DNA of 64,000 nucleotides from Nematostella vectensis (Eukaryota > Cnidaria > Anthozoa > Actiniaria > Edwardsiidae). The position numbers were made by a program, and so were the translations under genes. The notes below the pieces were generated by a model, which worked only from the letters and a program-made list of their open reading frames with translations, was not told where the DNA came from and did no database searches. Within the stretch, counting starts at the first letter, position 1, and every line of letters starts with the position of its first letter. Shown here piece after piece: positions 36,701 to 48,700 of this stretch. The stretch covers positions 1,757,501-1,821,500 of the forward strand of contig NC_064043.1 in the NCBI RefSeq assembly GCF_932526225.1. Direction: 5' to 3'.

Positions 36701-39700
36701 GTAAATATACAGAGCTCTCATTAACTGAGCACGCAGGCCATACAGTAACTTTTAGGCCAAATTATTTTTTAATTGTTGTATGGCACAAGAGTGGAACTCG
36801 CAGTGTGCATAAATGGTCCCTATGCTCATGAGCACAGGGGGGAGAATCTTGTGCTTGGATTAAATATGCCTGTTTGGCCAAAATTACATTTTATACTTTT
36901 ATCTGAAGCTATCAGAAAATGTACAGTAAAAACTATGCACAATACAAACAGTACAATAAACTTTTTTTTAATCCTGCCAAATATGCCTATTTATTTCTTT
37001 TTGGGTTAACAAGTTGTCTTGTCTGTCATAGGCAGCACCAAGAACCAGGAAAATCATACTAAACAGAGATTCATCTATTGGTAAGTTTGATGGGGATGTG
37101 TGGAGATTCATCTATTGGTAAGTTTGATGGGGATGTGTGGAGATTCATCTATTGGTAAATTTGATGGGGATGTGTGGAGATTCATCTATTGGTAAATTTG
37201 ATGGGGATGTGTGGAGATTCATCTATTGGTAAGTTTGATGGGGATGTGTGGAGATTCATCTATTGGTAAGTTTGATGGGGATGTGTGGAGATTCATCTAT
37301 TGGTAAATTTGATGGGGATGTGTGGAGATTCATCTATTGGTAAATTTGATGGGGATGTGTGGAGATTCATCTATTGGTAAGTTTGATGGGGATGTGTGGA
37401 GATTCATTTATAGGTAAGTTTGATGGGGATGTGTGGAGATTAATCTGTTGGTAAGTTTGATGGGGATGTGTGGAGATTCATCTATTGGTAAGTTTGATGG
37501 GGATGTGTGGAGATTCATCTATTGGTAAGTTTGATGGGGATGTGTGGAGATTCATCTGTTGCTAATCAAGAGATGGGTTTGTTTTTTTGGAATCTTGGTA
37601 TAAAGCCGTGAAAATAACTTTAGAGAAATGGTGATTTAATATGTATGTCATTCACCTTTTTTATGAGATTGACTTTGGGAGTCAGAAACATTTTAAGAAA
37701 CAAATGCAGCTACCACCTTTTTCATGCCATATGCTTTGGTAAATAAAAAAAATATCATACGAAAATGTTTGTGGTTGGAACTATCGGGATTAATAAAGCT
37801 AATAAAGGCTAATAAAGGTGATCCTGAATACACGGAAAGTAGTACATTGTGGATTCAAAGAGACCTCATTTGCTCCAAGCATAGCAAACATTTTAAAAAG
37901 CGTGAAATGTGTCTCAACTATGCAGCCTTGTCTCCACTCCCCACTCTTCTCTTGAACTAATGGTATTTTTTAGACCAATGGTGTTGCTTTGCCTTGTAGG
38001 GTTCGGGTTCGTTGCAGGAAGTGAGAGGCCAGTGGTCATACGCTCTGTTATCACTGGTAAGATAATAATTCTTTTGATAATATTTCTTTGATTTCCTGGA
38101 AGAGGAGGACCTTTTACTGAGCCTGATGACTCTCGGTTTTAAGTTCAGCTAGTATAGGATAATCATGTAGTAGGGCTAGGGCTAGGATAGTCTGATTAAT
38201 TTATATACAATTCTAGGTGGTCCGTCACATGGAAAGTTGTTTGCTAACGATCAGATTCTCAGAGTTAATGGTGAGGATGTGAGTGACGTTACTCAAACAC
38301 AAGTCATCAATCTTATCAAGTAAGGCCCTTGTCACATGACTATTGGGGGGGGGGGTTCCTCCCACTCTCCCCTCCCTTTCATTTTTAGATCCCCAGTGCC
38401 TAAGCTCTTAAGAGAGATGATACAAGGGACATTTTTATAAAATATATCAATTAGTCAAGTTGATAATTGACATTTACGATGTTTTACTTGGCAAGGTCTT
38501 GCACCGGAGATCTCGAGCTTCACGTCATCGCAAGCGAGGATTTACAAGATGCCAAGAACCAGGTAAAAATATAAATCATTTTTCTAGTCGAATTTAATTA
38601 AAAAGCACGTAATGTTGGAGATTTGCACGAGTAGTATGCGAGATTTGCAGGAGAAAAAAAACAAGACTTGTACGAGTAGTTAGAAGATTTGCACGAATAG
38701 TACCCAAGAATTGCACTAGTAGTATCCAAGACTTGCATGAATAGTATCCAAGACTTGCACAAGTAGTATTCAAGACTTGCATGAGTAGTATCCAAGACTT
38801 GCATGAGTAGTATCCAAGACTTGCACTAGTAGTATCCAAGACTTGCGAGAGTAGTATCCAAGACTTGCATGAGTAGTATCCAAGTCTTGCGTGAGTAGTA
38901 TCCAAGACTTGCACAAGTAGTATCCAAGACTTGCGTGAGTAGTATCCAAGTCTTGCATGAGTAGTATCCAAGTCTTGCGTGAGTAGTATCCAAGACTTGC
39001 ATGAGTAGTATCCAAGACTTGCACTAGTAGTATCCAAGACTTGCATGAGTAGTATCCAAGTCTTGCGTGAGTAGTATCCAAGACTTGCACGAGTAGTATC
39101 CAAGACTTGCACAAGTAATATCCAAGTCTTGCATGAGTAGTATCCAAGACTTGCACAAGTAGTATCCAAGTATTGCATGAGTAGTATCCAAGACTTGCAC
39201 AAGTAGTATCCAAGTCTTGCATGAGTAGTATCCAAGACTTGCACAAGTAATATCCAAGACTTGCACGAGTAGTATCCAAGTCTTGCATGAGTAGTATCCA
39301 AGACTTGCACGAGTAGTATCCGAGACTTGCACGAGTAATATCCAAGACTTGCACGAGTAGTATCCAAGTCTTGCATGAGTAGTATCCGAGATTTGCACTA
39401 GTAGTATCCAAGACTTGCACTAGTAGTATCCAAGACTTGCACAAGTAGTATCCATAAGACTTGCATGAGTAGTATCCAAGACTTGCACGAGTAGTATCCA
39501 AGACTTGCACAAGTAGTATCCAAGACTTGCATGAGTAGTATCCAAGACTTGCATGAGTAGTATCCAAGTCTTGAGTGAGTAGTATCCAAGACTTGCACGA
39601 GTAGTACCCAAGTCTTGCATGAGTAGTATCCAAGACTTGCACATGTAGTATCCAAGACTTGCACTAGTAGTATCCAAGACTTGCACAAGTAGTATCCAAG

Positions 39701-42700
39701 ACTTGCACTAGTAGTATCCAAGACTTGCATGAGTAGTATCCAAGTCTTGCGTGAGTAGTATCCAAGACTTGCATGAGTAGTATCCAAGTCTTGCGTGAGT
39801 AGTATCCAAGACTTGCATGAGTAGTATCCAAGACTTGCACGAGTAGTTCAAGACTTGCACGACTAGTATCCGATACTTGCATAGTATCCGAGTAATTGAA
39901 TAATAGTATCCGAGATTTGTACGTGAAGTGTCCTACAATAGTAGTGTCCATGCTTTGTTTTCATGCAGAACCAGCGGCGGTCTTCCTTGATGAGTCGTGC
40001 TACTCGTGAGAGAAGACGGTCGGCCCCTGTCAACGTGCGCTTCGCTGATGACATTTCTTTAGTGCAGTATATAGGACCAGCGGAGCAAGCAAGAAGGGTA
40101 GGCACAAAATCACCTGTAGTATATAGGGCCAGCGGAGCTAAATATTGTGTTTTAATTTTAGATGCCTCTTGTTTCTTTGTTTCAGTCGTCGCTACCTGTC
40201 CTTCCTAACGTACTGAAGGTCTTTCTGGAAAATGGTCAGACGCGATCTTTCCGCTACGACACCAAGACCTCAGTCCAGGTAATAACTTGCCTGTATTTGT
40301 ATCCAACGGAAACCACTACGCTTTTGCGCTGCATTTGCATTTAAAGCGACATTGTCACCAGTTTACTTCAGGTCGATTACCTAACAATCTCCGATGATTT
40401 TTAACGGGAAACGCGAAAAATATGTCAAAATAGTACAAATCAGTGTGTCTATTAGAAGTTTCTTTTAGGATGTGACCGATAATTTAGAGCGGATGGCCTG
40501 TTAAATAGCGCGGATTCTAATAGATTCTTTTGTCTGTTTTCGACTGAGGTTTCTATCGGGCCTCCGTAAGTAAACTGGTGACAATTCCGCTTTAACAAGT
40601 TGATTTTTGCAGGAAATATTCGAGTCATTTGGGCCAAAGCTTGGAATCAACTCGTTAGAGCATTTCTGTCTAGTCCTGAGTGGACCTCAAAAGGGACAGT
40701 TCTCCCTCATTCAGAATCACGAGAAGGTATCAGAGGTGAGTGGACCTCAAAAGGGACAGTTCTCCCTTATCCAGAATCACGAGAAGGTATCAGAGGTGAG
40801 TGGACCTCAAAAGGGACAGTTCTCCCTCATTCAGAATCACGAGAAGGTATCAGAGGTGAGTGGACCTCAAAAGGGACAGTTCTCCCTCATTCAGAACCAC
40901 GAGAAGGTATCAGAGGTGAGTGGACCTCAAAAGGGACAGTTCTCCCTCATTCAGAACCACGAGAAGGTATCAGAGGTGAGTGGACCTCAAAAGGGACAGT
41001 TCTCCCTCATTCAGAACCACGAGAAGGTATCAGAGGTGAGTGGACCTCAAAAGGGACAGTTCTCCCTCATCCAGAATCACGAGAAGGTATCAGAGGTGAG
41101 TGGACCTCAAAAGGGACAGTTCTCCCTCATTCAGAACCACGAGAAGGTATCAGAGGTGAGTGGACCTCAAAAGGGACAGTTCTCCCTCATTCAGAACCAC
41201 GAGAAGGTATCAGAGGTGAGTGGACCTCAAAAGGGACAGTTCTCCCTAATCCAGAATCACGAGAAGGTATCAGAGGTGAGTGGACCTCAAAAGGGACAGT
41301 TCTCTCTAATCCAGAATCAGGTGAGAGGTGAGTGGACCTCAAAAGGGACAGTTCTCCCTCATTCAGAATCACGAGAAGGTATCAGAGGTGAGTGGACCTC
41401 AAAAGGGACAGTTCTCCCTTATCCAGAATCACGAGAAGGTATCAGAGGTGAGTGGACCTCAAAAGGGACAGTTCTCCCTCATTCAGAATCACGAGAAGGT
41501 ATCAGAGGTGAGTGGACCTCAAAAGGGACAGTTCTCCCTCATTCAGAACCACGAGAAGGTATCAGAGGTGAGTGGACCTCAAAAGGGACAGTTCTCCCTC
41601 ATTCAGAACCACGAGAAGGTATCAGAGGTGAGTGGACCTCAAAAGGGACAGTTCTCCCTCATTCAGAATCACGAGAAGGTATCAGAGGTGAGTGAACCTC
41701 AAAAGGGACAGTCCTCCCTCATTCAGAATCACGAGAAGGTATCAGAGGTGAGTGGACCTCAAAAGGGACAGTCCTCCCTCATTCAGAGTCACGAGAAGGT
41801 ATCAGAGGTGAGTGGACCTCAAAAGGGACAGTTCTCCCTCATTCAGAACCACGAGAAGGTATCAGAGGTGAGTGGACCTCAAAAGGGACAGTTCTCCCTC
41901 ATTCAGAACCACGAGAAGGTATCAGAGGTGAGTGGACCTCAAAAGGGACAGTTCTCCCTCATTCAGGACCACGAGAAGGTATCAGAGGTGAGTGGACCTC
42001 AAAAGGGACAGTTCTCCCTCATTCAGAACCACGAGAAGGTATCAGAGGTGAGTGGACCTCAAAAGGGACAGTTCTCCCTCATTCAGAACCACGAGAAGGT
42101 ATCAGAGGTGAGTGGACCTCAAAAGGGACAGTTCTCCCTAATCCAGAATCACGAGAAGGTATCAGAGGTGAGTGGACCTCAAAAGGGACAGTTCTCTCTA
42201 ATCCAGAATCAGGTGAGAGGTGAGTGGACCTCAAAAGGGACAGTTCTCCCTCATTCAGAATCACGAGAAGGTATCAGAGGTGAGTGGACCTCAAAAGGGA
42301 CAGTTCTCCCTTATCCAGAATCACGAGAAGGTATCAGAGGTGAGTGGACCTCAAAAGGGACAGTTCTCCCTCATTCAGAATCACGAGAAGGTATCAGAGG
42401 TGAGTGGACCTCAAAAGGGACAGTTCTCCCTCATTCAGAACCACGAGAAGGTATCAGAGGTGAGTGGACCTCAAAAGGGACAGTTCTCCCTCATTCAGAA
42501 CCACGAGAAGGTATCAGAGGTGAGTGGACCTCAAAAGGGACAGTTCTCCCTCATTCAGAATCACGAGAAGGTATCAGAGGTGAGTGGACCTCAAAAGGGA
42601 CAGTTCTCCCTCATTCAGAATCACGAGAAGGTATCAGAGGTGAGTGGACCTCAAAAGGGACAGTTCTCCCTCATCCAGAATCACGAGAAGGTATCAGAGG

Positions 42701-45700
42701 TGAGTGGACCTCAAAAGGGACAGTTCTCCCTCATTCAGAATCACGAGAAGGTATCAGAGGTAAGTGGACCTCAAAAGGGACAGTTCTCTCTCATCCAGAA
42801 TCACGAGAAGGTATCAGAGGTGAGTGGACCTCAAAAGGGACAGTTCTCCCTCATTCAGAACCACGAGAAGGTATCAGAGGTGAGTGGACCTCAAAAGGGA
42901 CAGTTCTCTCTCATCCAGAACCACGAGAAGGTATCAGAGGTGAGTGGACCTCAAAAGGGACAGTTCTCCCTCATTCAGAATCACGAGAAGGTATCAGAGG
43001 TGAGTGAACCTCAAAAGGGACAGTTCTCCCTCATCCAGAATCACGAGAAGGTATCAGAGGTGAGTGGACCTCAAAAGGGACAGTCCTCCCTCATTCAGAA
43101 CCACGAGAAGGTATCAGAGGTGAGTGGACCTCAAAAGGGACAGTTCTCCCTCATTCAGAACCACGAGAAGGTATCAGAGGTGAGTGGACCTCAAAAGGGA
43201 CAGTTCTCCCTCATTCAGAACCACGAGAAGGTATCAGAGGTGAGTGGACCTCAAAAGGGACAGTTCTCCCTCATTCAGAACCACGAGAAGGTATCAGAGG
43301 TGAGTGGACCTCAAAAGGGACAGTTCTCCCTCATTCAGAATCACGAGAAGGTATCAGAGGTGAGTGGACCTCAAAAGGGACAGTTCTCCCTCATTCAGAA
43401 TCACGAGAAGGTATCAGAGGTGAGTGGACCTCAAAAGGGACAGTTCTCCCTCATTCAGAACCACGAGAAGGTATCAGAGGTGAGTGGACCTCAAAAGGGA
43501 CAGTTCTCCCTCATTCAGAATCACGAGAAGGTATCAGAGGTGAGTGAACCTCAAAAGGGACAGTCCTCCCTCATTCAGAATCACGAGAAGGTATCAGAGG
43601 TGAGTGGATGACCATATAAGGGATTACAAGACATAAACTTACAATGTGGCGCATGACTAAACAAGAAAAGATAAAGACCGCGTGACATGAGTCATCTAGA
43701 CACAGTGATGCACATCTTGAGGCACGTGACAAAAGGTCACACGACTAGACAAGTAGATCACATTTCAAGTTAAAAAATGTCACACGTTACTGGACACGTT
43801 GCAGATCTCACAGCACGTGACAAAGGTCACGATGTTTCCCATAACAAATGGTGAACATCACATGATACGTGCTTAAAGTCACGTGAAAAGGCACTTGACG
43901 TGACCCCTGATGCACTCCTGATGACACGTGACAAAGGTCTCAAGGTTATCCATAACAAATGGTGAACATTACACGACACGAGGTCACGTGAAGAGGCACG
44001 TGATGCTAATAGGCACCTGTTGTAGGTCTCACAGATGATGAGATAAGCCCAAATTTCAAGGATGGCTGCCCTGATTGATGTATCTTTTCCAACTTCTTGC
44101 AGATTTACACAGATAGGAACTGCAGTAAAGGATCCTGGGTCTGCAAGTTTCAGCTCTGGTAGGTCGCGTGGTGCAGTATATTTGACGTAATGTAACAGAC
44201 CTGTGCCGTTTATCTTACGTAGTGTCACATGACATGTGACGAATATCTGATGCAGTGTCACATGACGTGTGACGTATACAGTATCTGAGCAGTGTCACAT
44301 ATATCTTACGCAGTGTCACATGACCTGTGACGCATATCTGAAAAAAGTTTCATTCCGTTTCTGTGTTCTCCAGCTTTCTTCCACGTAATCCAGATGCTCT
44401 CTTGGAAAAGGATCCAGTTGCATTCAATTATCTGTACGATCAGGTACTGAGAACGCCACACCCATTCGAGTAGCTTGCTGAATATGTCTCAGCCTCCCTT
44501 GTATTTGCTAGCGAGCAGGCGGAGCATGGCACCAACACCAATAGCTTCCTGTCCTTTGTAAAATTCCAGCAGCCCAACTCAGCAAATCCTGTCTTCATGC
44601 CTGAAAGATGACCATCACCAACACTATGCATTTTTTCTTTCAGATCAGCAACAACATCGTTGAGGGATATTTCGACACAGATTTAAAATATGACATGGCG
44701 ATCAAGCTTGCCGCTCTTCACATGCAGCAGAAGGCAACAGAAGCGACACGCACCCTCCCTCTCAAGATCACGGCGCGAGGAGTGGAGAAGGAGTTTGATG
44801 GGCTCGAGACGTTCGTGCCTGAGAATTTGTTGAACGGAGTGAAGACAAAGGAACTCCGCAAGGCTCTGGAGCAACAGATCAAGCATAACCAGGTGTGTTT
44901 TACAATTTGCTGGAATCTAATCAGAAGTGGAGCTGAATGACCATTTTTGTGATTGTTTCAGAGTTTGGCCGCGCCTGGTCAGCGGTACATGGGTAGTAGA
45001 GAGTGTAAGCGAAATTACCTTCGGATCGCGTCAGAGCTGGTCTCGTACGGCGGAAAATACTTCAAGGTCGTGCTTTTCACTACAACTGCAGGAAGCAAGT
45101 CTCGGAAGGTATGGAAACCTTTATGGTTGTATTGTTTATGATTCGGGTGGCCTCTATGCTAATTCGTGTTGCTTTATGGGAGAAGTGTCTACTAACACAT
45201 CTTTATTCGATGTTATATACCGGTGTGTTTATTAGGATACCTTCTGTCGATGCAATTACCGTAAAAGTATCTCGTCGTTTGCAAAACGCAATTTCACAAT
45301 CAGACTTTAGTTCAAAATGGATGCATGTGTTTTCCGATGTGCCTTCCCTTTACTTGACTTTCTTTATCAAGCAACCGTTGACATGGTTGCCTAGTGGATG
45401 GTTGCCTAGTGGACGGTTGCCAAATGGCTCGGTTACCAAGACAGGCAGAGTGCAGACTTAAAGACATCTTTCCATACTATATACCTATACCAAATATCAT
45501 ACACATGGTTTTTTATTCTCAGGCTCGGCAACAGGAAGCGACACTTCTCGTCAGTCCTAAGTACGGTCTGAGCCAAGTCATCAAAGGCAAAGTGAATGTG
45601 GTAAGATCAATATGGCTCCCCCATATCCCTTGCTAACCCCACCCATACCCTAACCCACCCTCCCATACCCTAACCCACCCACCATACCCTTACCCACCCA

Positions 45701-48700
45701 CCCCATACCCTAACCCACCCACCCATACCCTTACCCACCCTCCCCTTACCCTTACCCACCCTCCCCTTACCCTAACCCACCCACCCATACCCTAACCCAA
45801 CCTCCCCTTACCCTAACCCACCCACCATACCCTTACCCACCCACCCCATACCCTAACCCACCCCCCATACCCCAACCCATCCTCCCCATACCCTAACCCA
45901 CCCTCCCCCCATACCCTAACCCTCCCCCCCCATACCTTTACCCACCCTCCCCATACCCTTACCCACCCTCCCCTTACCCTAACCTATCCCCATACCCTAA
46001 ACCACCCCCATACCCTAACCCACCCCCATACCCTAACCCACCCCCATACCCTAACCCACCCTCCCCCCATACCCTAACCCACTCCCCATACCCTAACCCA
46101 CCCCTCCACCATACCCTTACCCACCCTCCCCATACCCTAACCCACCCACCATACCCTAACCCACCCCCCATACCCTAACCCATCCTCCCCATACCCTAGC
46201 CCACCCTCCCCCCACACCCTAACCCACCCCCCATACCCTAAACCACCCCCATACCCTAACCCACCCCTCCACCATACCCTTACCCACCCTCCCCCCATAC
46301 CCTAACCCACCCCCCATACCCTAAACCACCCCCATACCCTAACCCACCCCTCCACCATACCCTTACCCACCCATCCCCATACCCTAAACCACCCCCATAC
46401 CCTAAACCACCCCCTACCCTAACCCACCCCTCCACCATACCCTTACCCACCCTCCCCATACCCTAACCCACCCACCATACCCTAACCCACCACCCATACC
46501 CTAACCCACCCACTATACCCTAACCCACCCCCCATACCCTAACCCACCCTCCCCATACCCTAACCCACCCCCCATACCCTAACCCATCCTCCCCATACCC
46601 TAGCCTACCCTCCCCCCATACCCTAACCCACCCCCCATACCCTAAACCACCCCCATACCCTAACCCACCCCTCCACCATACCCTTAACCACCCTCCCCAT
46701 ACCCTAACCCACCCACCATACCCTAACCCACCCCCTATACCCTAACCCACCCTCCCCATACCCTAACCCACCCACCATACCCTAACCCACCCCCCATACC
46801 CTAACCCACCCCCCATACCCTAACCCACCCTCCCCATACCCTAACCCACCCCCCATACCCGAACCCATCCTCCCCATACCCTAACCCACGCTTCCCCCAT
46901 ACCCTAACCCACCCTCCCCCCATACCCTAACCCACCCTCCCCCCATACCCTAACCCACCCTCCCCATACCCTAACCCACCCTCCCCACGTACACAATGAA
47001 TTATTTTTAAAGATGTGAGGTGTGTCTTATGTCTGAGATATTGCCACACTCCCTAGAGCCCTGCTCTAATACTTCCGTTTGAAACAATAAGCAAATAACA
47101 GGCCCTTTGCCACCCTTGGTATTCTATAGACCTCAGTCTGCCAAAAACTGAAAAGATTCATTTTGGGTCTCTTTGTCAGCTCTGCCAGCTTGCCGACTTG
47201 GATCAGATAACAAAGTTTTCCATCTCGTTTCACGCCGAGGGCAAGCGACTGCTGAAAGTGTCTGTCAATGAAAGCAAGGTACGATATGGAAAAAGTACTG
47301 TATTTATACCTTTTTACACCACGATATAAGGACAAGGTAAGATATAGACAGAGTACTGTATTTATACCTTTTCACACTACGAAATGAGGACAAAGTATAA
47401 TATATACAAATTACTGTATTTATACCTTTTCACACCACGGAATGAGAACAAGGTATGATATGTAGGGAGCACTGTGTGTATATCCTCAAGTCTCATTCGA
47501 CTTGCCCGTATGCGACTTGCCCGTAACACATCTACAACTCGAGTCGTAAAATGTAAATCAGCCTACGACTCCTATACACGTACAAAAGCCCTGAAATTCA
47601 GGGCTAAGACATGTCATAGGCAGGCCGCATACAACTAAATCGCTCTGTCGAAATCACTAGAGCACTGTATGTATACTCTTGTCTTATAGGATATCCTGTT
47701 ACTTGTGAGCCCGTTGGACAGCATGGACCTCGTCACTTTCGTCATCGGCTATCAGAAGCTGTGGGAGAGGCCGTGCGCGTCATTACAGATTGAAGGCCAG
47801 GATCCACAGACGCCATTCGCCGATGGCAAGACCGCTGAAGGCAAGACATTGCTTTTTAGACCTGACATCTTTAGAGATTAGTTTCTTTCCCCTTTTCTAG
47901 AAATGTTGAATGTGACATATACCACCACCCTTATGCTAGTTTGATGGAGCCAGTAGTCGATTAAACACTAGGAAAGGGGAATATGAAGGAAACCAAAAGT
48001 CTATTAAAAAGGGAAATATTGTTTATGATCTGGGGAGGATCTATTTTTTGGAGTAAGAAATGAGAAGGGTTAAGTTTCGGTGATTCATGAAAATGATGTT
48101 ATAAAGGCTCATTTGGCTAAATATGTTTTTTCAAAAGCCCAATCATTCACCATATTGAAAAATGTATTTGATGTATCCACACAGCTCCAGCCTACCCAGC
48201 AGTCCATCGCGTTGTTCCCGATTCCTGGTCTTACCCTACATTCCTCCAAGTCCCCGGAAACAGCATCGACAGCAACTTTTACGTTGACTTATCAAAAGAC
48301 CCTCCCCAAGTTGGGAGTAGTGAAAGTTTTGATGATACAACAAAGCGTTCCTCTGACCAAGAAGATCTCCAGGAAATATCTGGAAATGGTAGCTCAGGGG
48401 GTAATGTTGACCAGGTTTCCATGCCAAAGAGGTTGAAGATGGACCCATTCCCGCCCAAGCCATCTCGCGCAGCATCACTGGGATTATACAGAATTGCCGA
48501 GGAAGAGAACCACGAGCCTGGAAACGAGCAAGACGAGGCGACGGAGGATGACTGGATCAACCAACTAAACGTGGCTGAACAAATGTTCTTGGAATCTAAA
48601 TCGAAGACGGAAAATCCAGAAGGTGAAATAAAAGACCAAGACAGTGACGAAAGCGAAGAAGTAAACACTCGAAGTGCCATAGACCATGATGAACAGAAGA

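Noticed and set aside
38594-39951. Minus-strand frames of 260-290 codons
   Set aside because: Entirely a 22-bp intronic repeat antisense to the FRMPD4-like gene.
41328-43611. 559- and 463-codon frames in the 60-bp array as independent genes
   Set aside because: They are read-through of the duplicated FERM exon end; both frames of the unit are stop-free. They are treated as part of the array, not as new genes.
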